From Onthophagus taurus (taxonomy: Eukaryota > Arthropoda > Insecta > Coleoptera > Scarabaeidae): DNA of 64,000 bases. The stretch covers positions 17,174,001-17,238,000 of the forward strand of contig NC_091967.1 of NCBI RefSeq assembly GCF_036711975.1, in the 5' to 3' direction. Position numbers and translations under genes: made by a program. The notes beneath the pieces are model-generated. The model did no database searches. It worked only from the letters and a program-made list of their open reading frames with translations, and had not been told where the DNA came from. The stretch's first letter is position 1. Every line of letters starts with the position of its first letter. Shown here one piece after another: positions 12,362 to 23,354 of this stretch.

Positions 12362-13984
12362 TACTTCTCAAACTTATAGCTCCTCAAGCAGGAAATTAAA
12401 CTACTAATACAATTGTAAGCTTTCATAAAATAAGTAGATTTATAAACAAGAGCACTTTATACATTTCAAGATTATGACCCTGCTGCCAGAGAAGGAAAAG
12501 TAGTACAAGGAAGTCTTTCACTTTTAACATAATCTCGAGTAGACTAGAATATATCATAAATTGTCATGCTAAGTTTTTCAACCCAACCCAACCCATGTTA
12601 CAGTTGTATGTGGATATAAATCAGCTTACACAGCAAATTCAAAAGCTTTTAATTGTATTTTAAAGAGTTTTTGTTGCAAGTTTTGGTGAAAGTGAAGTGA
12701 AAAATTGTTGTACAATGTTGTCATTAATTTCGTCATATCATGAAATAATTTAGTTTAAATATTGTTAAAGGAAATATAATCAGTGTCCGGAAAACCTTAA
12801 AAATTTATAATAACGTCATATTAATGGTTATACTCTATTATTGAAGTAAAATTCAAAATTAATAATACCATAATATTTTTGCAAACGTAAACTTTGAAAA
12901 CGAGTTCTAAAGAATTTTACGAATCAGTTATCGAAGAGTTGCCGGTTACCTTTTCGTCCATTTCTAAAGAGCCTTGGCCGAGTCCGAAGTCCAACGGCAT
13001 CGTGAAGGGCCCGTGCTGAATACTAAATTGAGTTATTCAGTTGGAGTTATAGTCGAATTTAGCCCCTACCCTCTCCTTCGACAACTTCAAAAGAGAAACT
13101 TTAAATATACTCCACCGAGTTTTGCAACCAAACAATTCGGGAAGTTTCAACAGTAATTAAATGTTTCGCTCAAATATTTAATCTTTAAGTCCTATTTGTT
13201 GATGTTTTATGGCCGGTTTCTTAAGCAATTTACAGTCTATATCTTTTTGTGAAATACACAGTTTCAGACGTTTTTCGTTTCGTTATCTTCTACTATAATA
13301 GGTAAGAGTAGTATTCGGCTAATTTAATTTAACGTTTCTATATCCCATCTGAAACGTGAAACTTTCCTTAAGTAGGAAATTTAATAGTAACACAATTCCC
13401 CTACTTTCTCAATATCCTACCTACGTACAAGATTTCCCATGCGACCAAATGAAACACAACTTTTCCTATTACGCTTAGGTATTTCGAATTATACAAAATT
13501 GTAGATTTTTCATAAAAATTTAAAATATTAAAAGTAAAAAATTAAATAGAAAATTCAAAACTAAAACATATTACTCTTTTTATATCATCACATATACGAA
13601 ATCAAAGACACGTAAAAGAGAAAGCGATATCGTGAAAAAAGAGAGATTTTAATAAAATGTGCCGCATTGGAATAATAATAAAAAAGTCATCCAATAGAGT
13701 TTTACTGGATAACTTTCGAAGTCTCGAATGTTACTACAACGTGACACCGTTTATACATTTCGTGTGCCATACCATCTTTGTATGTGTTCTGTTGTGAGGA
13801 GTAGAAGATGATTAGTAATGTATAATATTTTGAAATCTTAATCCAGATATGATTCGAACATGGGCCGAATTGGGATTTTGGCAACTTGTGACTCAACGTC
13901 ACGATTAACTACAGTAATTTATAATCGATCTAATGATTGTTTTGTATAAGCGTATTTTAGTGTCTTGATGTACATTTCTAGATC

Positions 13985-15150
13985 TAAATATATGGGTCAA
14001 TGCGAAATATGTTCTGATCAGAAAGGACCTCCTCAACATATGCAGAAAGTGGCACCGCTTCTATGTTGTCCATTGTTGCTGTCTCGATGTTGGTTTGTAA
14101 TAATATTTTTGTTTCTTCCATGTTAATTTTGAGCCCGACTGTTTTAGCATTATTTTTCAGCTTTTCATATGTCTCCTGTGCTGCGTGAAGTATACGCCTC
14201 ATCATATTTATACCTTTCACATACGCCGCCAACTGCACGGATTTGTTTATTACAAGACCTGATATCTCCACTTCCATTTTCCTTATTACATATTCCAGAG
14301 CAAACTTAAACAGGATGGGTGCCAACCCATCTCCCTGTTTCAGATTGTGTGATATCTGAAAGAGAGCTGTTAGTTGGCTTTGTATGCTTTAGGGTGCTCT
14401 GTATAAGCCGAGTTGTGCTGGGATATCAAACTATTTCTTGATCTTGTAGACTTGTTATGTGTTGATAGATACATACGCCTATCTGAAATCCACAAAAATC
14501 TTATAGACGTCGACGTCATATTCCCAGGCATTATTTAGAATTTATTTGACATTAAATATTGGGTGGATAGCGGATCTTCCTTTTCTAAAACACGCCTGGT
14601 ATTCACCTATGACATTTTCAGCACAATTTTGCAGTCTTTGGCCATGAAATATTGTCTCTTCACTTTTTTCCATTCGTCAAGTAAATTTTCTTCTTCCCAG
14701 AACTTCTGCAGTAATGCGTAGATGTTCTATGCTAGATCTTCGCCACACGCCTTGAGTACTTCCAACGGTATGTCATCAATCCCTGGTGCCTCTCTATATT
14801 TTAACACAATAATTTCGTTTTGAACCTCACTGATGAATATAGGTTCATAGCACTCTTATCTCTTTGATATGGTGGTATAGGTTTTGAAAATAATGTTTCC
14901 AAATGTTATTTATTTCACTATTAGCATCTACTATTTTTCCTACTTTATCTCTACATAGACCTGTGTGTGGTTTGTACCTTTGTCTTAACTGACTAACAAA
15001 TGTATAAGCATTCCTGGTGTTATTAGCATTACAGTTCTTTCTCACATTCAATATAATATGGTTGTTCTGGTACTCCTGTTTAATATGCCAGATACTTTGC
15101 CATATTCGATGCCGGACATGACTGAAATAGTTATCTGTACAGAACATACA
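13985..15150 (-). mobile_element. Decayed LINE reverse transcriptase (endonuclease-RT type)
   Basis: Read from right to left: a pre-RT region with NNTRNAYTFVSQLRQRYKPH (about 15,010-14,950) and IWKHYFQNLY; then an RT region at 14,700-14,400 with EYQACFRKGRSAIHPIF and a VDFRxAY-like box; then LKQGDGLAPILFKFALE at about 14,340-14,290 and VGLKINMEETKILLQ at about 14,125-14,090. The arrangement is that of insect endonuclease/RT LINEs of the RTE-like kind. The catalytic YADD box is replaced by YVKG near 14,220 and several stops interrupt the frame, so it is dead. The N-terminal endonuclease is missing. Confidence 0.8.
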
Positions 15151-17140
15151 GAAACATTGAATGAGGGGTTGAAGAGTCTTATGATCATCGGGAAAGATAC
15201 CGAGAATAGTAAGGAAACATTAAAGGTTGCAACTATTGCAAAGTGTCAGGACTTACGTAATAGTGGAAGTTAGACCGTATCTTGTTAAATAGTCTAAAAT
15301 TTGCTTAAACAAGAATATATTTCTGTTTTGGTGATTATTGTTTTGTGTTGTTTTTTATCAATATACGTTTTGTAGCTTCAAATTAATTTCCAACTTGACT
15401 TGGAGGCAATAGGAAACCTTACTTTACTAAAAAGTTTGACTCTAACTTTTATATCAAGATATCTTATTTCAGGACCGAACCAGGATAAGTACGTTAGACT
15501 GGATATACCAAATAGGTCCTTCACGATAACCTTTTTAAGATACCTATTACTCGCTTAATGATGAAAGATTGATTCCTTATCTTTTGGGTGTTAGTTCAAT
15601 CTGACAATCACATCATTTGCACTTGGAGATACCTGAATTTCTGGGCTCCATCAAAATATCATTGAAGATGCATATGGACTATAACACTTCGTGATTTTAC
15701 ATTATAATTAGTTATGTCGGAAATCATTCTCTCGATCCTTTGTGCTGACTGTGAGATGCTGTGAATTGCTGACAAATAATATAATATTGATCAGTTTCAA
15801 GTTTATGGTGTACATAAAGGTATAATTTTCTGGAAGTCTAGCCCTTTGTATTAATTTCACTTTATGAACATACGATTTATGACACACAATGTAGTATAGG
15901 AAAATTTATAAATGGAATATTCGTATTCTTTTCAAGCTACTACTACTCAGCAATATAAACCTAACGTAAAGCAATTGCCTTTGTAATTCACTCGAAAATT
16001 GGTTTTGCGGTCGTACACATAGAATTTCGTAGATATTGAACTTGCGGAAAGAGATTACCGAGAGAACACTTGACATTGTATGCAAATGCACACGAGTCAC
16101 GTTGAAAGCACGACGACGAACGGGGTTGAGGGACGTATTACGGTTATAGATTGGCTTTCTCTAGTCCATTCTCCCTTAATGCGTCTGACAAAGCTTCCCA
16201 AAATCTACATACACTACCTACCGGTTTGAACGTTTAATTGTTTTCGGAGCCTTTAAAAGCGGATAATCGTATGCCTAACGTTTTAGTAAAAGCTGAGTGC
16301 TCTACGAGAAAAAGGAACAAGATTTAACATTAAAACCAATCTTGAATTGGATCGCTACTTTTTTCCGAATCTTTAAAAGCAAAGTTTTGAAGATTAATTA
16401 ATTAATTCAACCAAAAATAGAATCTCCTTCATTCATGCTTGTTTAGTATGAAAAGTTTTTAATACATTTTACGTTAATTAATTGCTTATATTGTGAATAT
16501 TCATATAATTTATAGTCATCCTCGAAAGTGTAATGTCTATGTAATCCATATTGTCCCATTTAATGCAGTACGAGCCGTTTAACTCCATGCAAACGTTATC
16601 ATGGTGCCTCCATGCGAGTGCCCACCAAATTGTATAAGCCAAAATAATGATAGGAAATAATACAAGTCATTTTATTAAAGCATAACATTTTAAACCATTC
16701 ACAACTTACTACATACATTATACGGTATGTGTACAATAATATGAGAATTTATGCGATTTAGAACAAAATCAAGTCCAGTTCAATCCAGACCATGGGTTAA
16801 CCATGACCGGAAAACAAGTACGCAGATGTCATGTTCTGTATGGTTAACAGGCTCATTGTCGGTATTAATCACGTCATACATACATTTTGTGGTGGAACTA
16901 GTTGGGAATGTAAACAGCTCGAAACAATAATGATGTTACGTTTATAATTATATAAAATAAACTAAAAAGTTGTAGTCCTATAATTATTTTTCGTTAAATG
17001 TTTAAAAAAAATTAAGTACAACATCAAAGGTTTTAGAGTTGTTATAGGATCCTTTAATGAAGAGCACTTCAGCTTACTTTAAAAACCGTTACTTTTTTTA
17101 AACATTTTTTATTAAATTACGATAATTTATTCGGGGGTAA
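15151..17140. other. No gene recognised
   Basis: AT-rich sequence without recognisable coding potential. A modestly GC-richer patch at about 16,060-16,240 and short palindromic stretches near 16,790 (around TTAACC / GGTTAA) could be regulatory, but there is no decisive motif. Confidence 0.5.
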
Positions 17141-17149
17141 ATACACAAG

Positions 17150-17352
17150 AGCTTGACTTTTAATCGGATAATTTTATTTTTACACGAAAGTTTTGTTACC
17201 ATGGAAATAACTCGAAATCAAAAGCATGATAAAATCGCGACAGCTTTAGCTGGAGCGATTTTATCTTTTGATTTTGATTGAGAGTTATTTCCAAAGGGTA
17301 ACAAAACTTGAGTGAATTAAAAATAAAATTATCCTGATTTAAAATCAAGCTC
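17150..17352. repeat. Long palindromic (foldback) element
   Basis: The left arm (about 17,150-17,237) begins GAGCTTGACTTTTAATC and contains GTTTTGTTACC and GATAAAATCGC. The right arm (about 17,259-17,352) is its reverse complement with scattered mismatches and small gaps. The loop is GACAGCTTTAGCTGG, itself a mini-hairpin. Arm identity looks about 80-90 percent by eye. This fits a foldback MITE. A transcribed hairpin is the alternative. Confidence 0.85.
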
Positions 17353-17359
17353 GAGGGTA

Positions 17360-18960
17360 TTTTAGGGAGATTAATACACGACAATTGCACAATTTATCAA
17401 CAATTTTTAATTATTTATTAACTATTTTTGACTTAATTATAGTTGTCAAAAATGTGACGTAAGCAAAAGTATATATATGGTAGTCGCGTTTTAATCAGTT
17501 ATAAAATATCACGTGTGATTTATTCAGTTGAAAAACCTAGGTAACTTTTATCCACTTAGAAATTCACGTTATTGGTCGAAATTTTAAACGATCGTTACTC
17601 TGATTGGTTGTATATTATTGGAGTGCATTAATCAGTGTAAATAAAATTTTTATTTTTTATTATGACTGGCATAAAATCAATCATGAAAATTCAGTTATTA
17701 ACTGCCAATATTAATATACTACGTTCCCGCCGGATTTGAATATGCTGGCTCAGTATAAAGTTTAATTAATTAAACTATAATCTATTAAATGGATGGGAGA
17801 TTTAGATGTTATGAACTCGTAACTATAACAAAAAGGAAAACGTTTTCAAAAACTATAATGAAAACTTTTCAATATTTTTTTAACAAAAACACAGACTTGT
17901 GCTAAAATATGGTGGGCTAATTACGTTTTAATGACTCGCTCTGAATAATTACCCTGAGGGCTTTAAAATGTTTTAGATAGGGAAATTTATATTTTACTAT
18001 TTTAAATGTAGGGTGATTCATTAACAAAATAGATATTTAAAATTTTTTTTTTGTTTCGTTATTTTTTTTTGTCTATAACTAAACAAAGACAGGACTTACA
18101 TGCAAAAGTCAGAATTAACACTTTCGTGTACATTTTCTGGTACGGTTACTTTGGCATACTGGAGAAACGCAGCTCCACATAAAAAAAATAAACGATTAAC
18201 ATTAAAGCTCACAACGCAAATAAGATTTAAAGATACTTCATTCTATTCTTCCTGCTTTATCATTAATTCCACTATTACATCTCTCTCTGTTCAATTGTAA
18301 CTATCATTCTTGAAGATTTACCACATGATGTTGAGACTAGCTCAGTAAGTGATATTGATGAATACAACTCGGAAGCAAATTCTGCTCCACGAATGTTCAC
18401 TCAAAATAAATTGTTCAACATACTCACAACAGTATGTCTTAAGGAATCTTATGAAGATCTCAAAATATTTTGTTTTATTGTTGGGAATTTACAAATCCCA
18501 ACAACTCTTTATTCCTTTTTATCTTATCATCTTTATCCCTCATTTATCTTTATCATTTAGATAACTTTCTGATACAAAGTTGAACAATTAGGAGATAATC
18601 AAAGTATTTGTGTTAGACTGCGTCTGGAAGCTAAATTGTCTTTAAGTAATAAGGTCGACTCAAGATATGAAATTAAGTGGGAAGAATATGTACCTTTATT
18701 GAAACTCAAAGAGGTGAAAATGCAGCCTTCTTTCTAGAACTATAAATCGCATTGCGAGGACTCACTTTGACCGGTATAAGAAAAATTGAATATAAATGTG
18801 CGAAATAAATAAAATTTCCCGTAGATTTCACAAAGAAACGAAGGAGTGTGGCAACGACTGAATTTATTGTATCATGCACTGTAACGGTGAACTCAATTTG
18901 GAACGTTGAGACTCGATATTGATCGTAGAATTAAGTAATTGGAATAAAAATTAAAAGAAC
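17360..18960. other. No gene recognised
   Basis: AT-rich region between the foldback element and the Penelope-like relic. The plus-strand frames at 18,100-18,300 and 18,349-18,564 have no recognisable motif. A short minus-strand ATG frame with a donor at 18,090-18,140 is discussed under findings. Confidence 0.45.
17470..17502 (+). promoter_or_regulatory. Possible orphan core promoter (TATA plus arthropod Inr)
   Basis: TATATATATGG begins at 17,470, and TCAGTT, an arthropod initiator match, lies at 17,495-17,500, about 27 bases from the TATA start to the initiator A. A splice-donor-like CCTAGGTAAC follows at about 17,537-17,547. No coding exon was found downstream, so this may be chance in AT-rich DNA. 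Confidence 0.25.
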
Positions 18961-18964
18961 TATA

Positions 18965-19040
18965 AAGTAAAGTTTTTATTATATTAAAATCAATTTGATA
19001 ATGTTTCGACCAATCTGGTGGTTTTCATCAGGCACGACTA
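18965..19040 (-). mobile_element. Penelope-like element terminal fragment with hammerhead-like core
   Basis: The minus strand reads CTGATGA (19,025-19,031), a short stem (ACCA pairing with TGGT), then GAAAC (19,003-19,007). This is the order of the conserved hammerhead ribozyme blocks, which are known in the terminal repeats of Penelope-like retroelements. The flank on its 3' side (TATCAAATTGATTTTAATA) also resembles such ends as I know them. The base expected to close stem III appears changed (ATTATC where ATTGTC would be expected), so activity is doubtful. No RT or GIY-YIG domain is recognised nearby. Confidence 0.5.
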
Positions 19041-19870
19041 AAATTAAAATGTCAAAAAATATCGACATTTAGCGATAATGTCAATTAGAGAAGTTTGATG
19101 TTGAAGAAAAATCAATTGGATCATGTTATGTCCTGAGGTTAAATGAAAACGTGTTGAAATAGTAAATCTGTCACAATAATTTTAATGTTGACAAGACTGA
19201 AATATAGAACGTTCATAAATAATGAAAAAAAAATATCTAACACGGACAAAAGTAAGTTCAAAGAAAACCGCCGTTTGTGCATGTACCTGAATAGTATTAC
19301 TTCCTTTTTATATTTAAAGATTTCATATGAAAGAGGTTGGATAAAAATTGTCTTGTAGAAGAAGCACTTTACAAATGTTCTCCCTCTTGTTGGATTATAA
19401 AATAAATCTTTTATAAGTGGCTACATTCTCCTAAATATGTAAATGAAACTAAAGAGAATACAGTTCCACTTTCAACTACAGCGTGTTGCTTTAGTCGAAA
19501 TGCAGGCTATTTAGGGATATGTAAGGATACACATATATATTATGAACCACTTAAAATATCGTGGTGATGAAGATTGTGTGTTTAAACACAGCCCGAATTT
19601 ACAACAATGATGTCTACAAAATTAAAATAAAATTTAGAGAGAAGAGAAGAACAAATATAAAAAAGGAAATTAGCTGAAATATGTAGTAAGGAAATATTTC
19701 CAACGACGTAAATCAAAGTTTAATTAATTATGCAAAAGAAGAAATATAGAACATGAAACGAGGAAAATTACTAAGAAATCTGAACAAGAAAGTATGGCAG
19801 GATTTTGAAGAAATAAAACTGTGGTGGTGATTCAGATTAATCGATCACCGGAGAATAGCACTTTGCCTTA
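19041..19870. other. No gene recognised
   Basis: AT-rich DNA between the Penelope-like end and the LINE endonuclease fragment. It may hold decayed retroelement sequence, but I cannot assign a domain in any frame. Confidence 0.4.
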
Positions 19871-19879
19871 ATACATATA

Positions 19880-20086
19880 TTAGATCTGGTCATCTTAATG
19901 GGTGACTTTAATATTGACTTTTTGAAACTAGATCACGTTTCAACTTTTGCATTGATTGATATGGCGGAACCCTTTGACTTAACTCAGCTAATAACTAGTC
20001 CTACACGAAACACAATGACGTCTTCTTCTTTGCTGGATTTAATATTCATATCGAATCCCGATCTAGTGAGTGATGTTTTTTTTTAA
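19880..20086 (+). mobile_element. LINE endonuclease (EEP) C-terminal fragment
   Basis: The frame reads LVILMGDFNIDFLKLDH, then LTQLITSPTRNTMTSSSLLD and LIFISNPDLV. These are the GDFN catalytic block, the QLIxxPTR block and the SLLDLIxxS block of the apurinic endonuclease of CR1/Jockey-group LINEs. The Asp and Asn of GDFN are present. The fragment stops at a poly-T run next to the minisatellite that follows. No RT follows. Confidence 0.8.
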
Positions 20087-20098
20087 ACATTCCCGCAT

Positions 20099-20625
20099 TC
20101 TGAAAGCAGTATCTAGTCTTCTGTTAGTACTGTATAATCTTTCATTAGCAGTACCTAGTCTTTTGAAAGAAGTATGTGTGTTTTACAAGCAGTATTTAGC
20201 CCTCTTCTAACTATAAGCAGACTTCTTCAAGTTGTGTATAATCTTCTTTTTGTAGTACCTTGTCTTCTACAAGCTGTATCTAGAGCTTTTCTTACACTAC
20301 GTAGTTTTCTGCAAGTATTTACTTTTCTCTTGACACTATATATTTTTCCATGATCAGTATCAAGTCTTCTCTCAGCAGACAGCAATCAAGTCTTCGTTTA
20401 GTACCGTATAATCTTCCATCAGCACTAACTAGTCTTCTAAAAGAAGAATATGTCTTGTACAAGCAATATCTAGTCTTTTAGTGGTGTCTCGACTTCCATT
20501 AGAAGTATCTAGCATTCTGAAAGAAGTATGTAGCCTTCTACAAACAGTATTTATGTTAATAATATATAGTCCTCTACCAGTCGTATCTAGTCTTTTGCCA
20601 ACTATACCTACTCTTCTTCTCAAAA
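20099..20625. repeat. Degenerate 21-bp minisatellite
   Basis: About 25 diverged head-to-tail units of roughly 21 bp, with a consensus near AGTATCTAGTCTTCTNNAAGC; examples are AGTATCTAGTCTTCTGTTAGT and AGTACCTAGTCTTTTGAAAGA. Some units are 20-22 bp. Because 21 is a multiple of three, open frames arise on both strands (for example 20,429-20,623 minus and 20,481-20,693 plus); they follow from the repeat and are not genes. Confidence 0.85.
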
Positions 20626-20699
20626 TTAAGTATAATACCTTATTAACTCATAAAGAAACAAGAAATTTTATTTTTGGCCCTTCAAAATTATAAAATCAA

Positions 20700-22700
20700 A
20701 CTGAAATAGACCCTCATATTAGAAGAATTTATCTTGGATTTATACTATGCAATAATTTATCTTGACATTTATAAATAGCAGTATTAAAAGTTTCATAACA
20801 TTTATATATAGCGTGTTTGTTTACTTATTTGCAATAACCATCGATTTCCCAGAATTAAATTTCACAAATATCAGTATAAATTTAAATTTAAAATGGAACA
20901 ACGGTACCGCCACCAACGAAAGAGATAGAGTATCGAGTTCTAACCCAAATACAGCTTTATTAGTGGGGCTAAATATTTGCACACTATCCAAAGCATGCGC
21001 GTATTTATTTACAGCTAACAGTGAAAACGTGACGTTTTACGCAACTCCGACATGAACTTTTAAATTGCTCCATACTACCAGTAATACTAGTCAGTACGAA
21101 AACACATTCCGAGCTTACAAAGTTTACTTACGCTCAACCTGCATGCATAACGTTGACGTATTTACTCGTTTTAAAAGATTTTTGAACTACATACTATCAT
21201 TTCTTGTAATTTTCGGCTAAAATGAACAGTTTCGTATGACATGGAAATCCCTTAATGGATTAATCTACATAAAACACATGTTACGATTGTTAAAATTTAT
21301 GCTTTCAATCTACTAAAGTGGCGTTGAAATTTTTTTTTCCATCAAAATGAAACACAACTCACTAAAATGTTAATGTCGTGTATTTGTTACTTTTAATGGA
21401 ACTCATTATACTCTCACTGCTATTATTATGGAAAATTCTACATAATACAGCATAAATCCAAAAAACAATTTTCATCATAACGTTATTGATTCGCTTTAGC
21501 TCTAGTAATTACAATCAACATGTATTTTAAAAACCAAGAGAGTTTTTTAATCTGAAAATCGAGAAGCGTTTATTTCTTGAACATGTTTTTGTCTGTTGAT
21601 GACAGGTTTAATAAAGGCTCGAGGTATTGGATTCTTTGCATTAAAAGTTACGACGACAATGGATTTGAAACAGTTTCCCAACGGTCGACGGAGGGACTTG
21701 TTATAATTCAAACGGCGGCGGAAACTGTAGGTGACGTGTCACCCCCGCGAAATAGCTTTGCTGTCCGACCCCTAAATAATTTCACTTCAGACTTGGACAA
21801 TGCTTGGACAATGATAGAATCCTACCTACTCATGTTTCAACGTAATGCGACAAAATTACGAGTGCACCTGCAAAACTAGCCGTTAATACACTTTACTTAA
21901 TTAACGCATGTTACCCGCAATATTATTATAGTGGATAGGAAAGTACACGGTGTACGGTGTTTGTTTCAGAAATGTTTTACAAATATCCGTATGCAAAGTT
22001 TGATTTTGAAATCTAACAATGAATACCTCGCGTAGAGTAGATGAGGATTGCAAATGGACTTGTTTAATGAGATGATTTCATTTCCAGATGTAGGTATACG
22101 TTAAAAGAAATGATAAGTTAAAATTTATAATTTCAAATTTTGAATTATAATTAGTGAAAGATATTTATGTAACAATGTATATAGAACATGATTGATCCAC
22201 TGTTAGAACCACTTTTTTATTTCCTATAATATAATATAATAACGCTACTGAGAATTTTAATTAAAGATGCATAATTATTATTATTCCTCCAAATATATAA
22301 ATACACAACTTCTAAATCAACCACTCAATCAATAAGACGTCACCAAGTCGCTGGTGAGTTATGTAAACCAAACTATGCACTGCGAAATTGGAATAAGCTT
22401 CCCCCAGGAACTACAAAAGCAATAATCGGATTTGATAACTCTTCCACGGTTACAGGGCGATACGCAACTCTGATGTTCAATAACGACTAACAACAAGATT
22501 TGTATACTCACCACATTAAATAAGAGTCTGTCCAACAATAAAAATAAGGTTAATAAAATTCATAATAACGCTGTACTTAAGGTATAGAGAAGAAATCTAT
22601 AGTAATCACAAGAATGTGAAGAAATTGATACCCGTGCGACGATAACAACAAACCTCCCAGCAACAAACTTTTACCTGTAATTTCCTATCTACTTTCTTAG
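20700..22700. other. No recognised gene; one unassigned 100-codon frame at 21,577-21,879
   Basis: Frames at 20,762-21,055 (97 codons) and 21,577-21,879 (100 codons, plus) have no recognisable domain. The second lies in a GC-richer patch that contains GGTGACGTGTCACC, a near-palindrome with a bZIP-like core. I cannot tell a small gene from a regulatory patch. Confidence 0.4.
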
Positions 22701-22769
22701 CTGATATCTTCCTTATAATTAGGGATAGCGAAAAACTAAATGCACCACTTGAAAGCTTGAATCTTTCTC

Positions 22770-23306
22770 TATCTAAAACCGGGTTTTCGTCTGCCGATTG
22801 ATATTACGATCAATAAAAAATGAAGAACACCGCGCTGTACTTAAAATAGCTCAAAATTACCAAACTTCAAGGCCTTGTACAATTGTTACGAAACCGAATT
22901 TTAAAAAACTGTTATCACAGTCAGAAAGGGCGCTCCTTCAGCTATCTTAATCCGGGTTTTCGTCGGTCAATATCTATCGGCGTCATGCTTAAATCACTCT
23001 TAATGTCCATCCCTACACGCAGAAACGCTTAAATACTCTTCCTCTAAACAACTTTCTTATTTGATAGGGAGAAAACTATAGAAACATATCTATCTTATTG
23101 AAAATTTTCTGCTCTTTCTAGTGGTGTATAACACGCGGCGATCACGCGCTTGCACACGTACATTTTTGGCCAAAAACTGCTAAATTCACACGTTTTAGCC
23201 ATTCTTAAACCCTGTTGGGGTCGATAACTTTCTTATATGAGCAGGAGAAAACTCTGGAACCATATCTATCTTATCGAAAATTTCTTGCTCTTTCTAATGG
23301 TGTCTT
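22770..23306. repeat. Diverged tandem duplication, period about 176 bp
   Basis: AACTTTCTTATTTGATAGGG from 23,050 and AACTTTCTTATATGAGCAGG from 23,226 start homologous blocks of about 80 bp sharing CATATCTATCTTAT and CTCTTTCTA. The shorter block CCGGGTTTTCGTC recurs at about 22,780 and 22,950. This may be a local array or part of an unrecognised transposon. Confidence 0.65.
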
Positions 23307-23354
23307 TTAATAACAATTATACACTTTAATTTAACAACAATTATTAATTAAAGT

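Larger units (their letters stand above)
8661..13979. other. Gene-free stretch, AT-rich
   Basis: No protein domain is recognised in any frame. The small ORF at 12,974-13,156 has no recognisable motif. Contained repeats at 11,830-11,872 and 12,324-12,361 are listed separately. A slightly GC-richer area lies at 10,140-10,320. Confidence 0.5.

Noticed and set aside
20429-20693. Open frames on both strands at 20.4-20.7 kb
   Set aside because: They result from the 21-bp minisatellite, whose period is a multiple of three.
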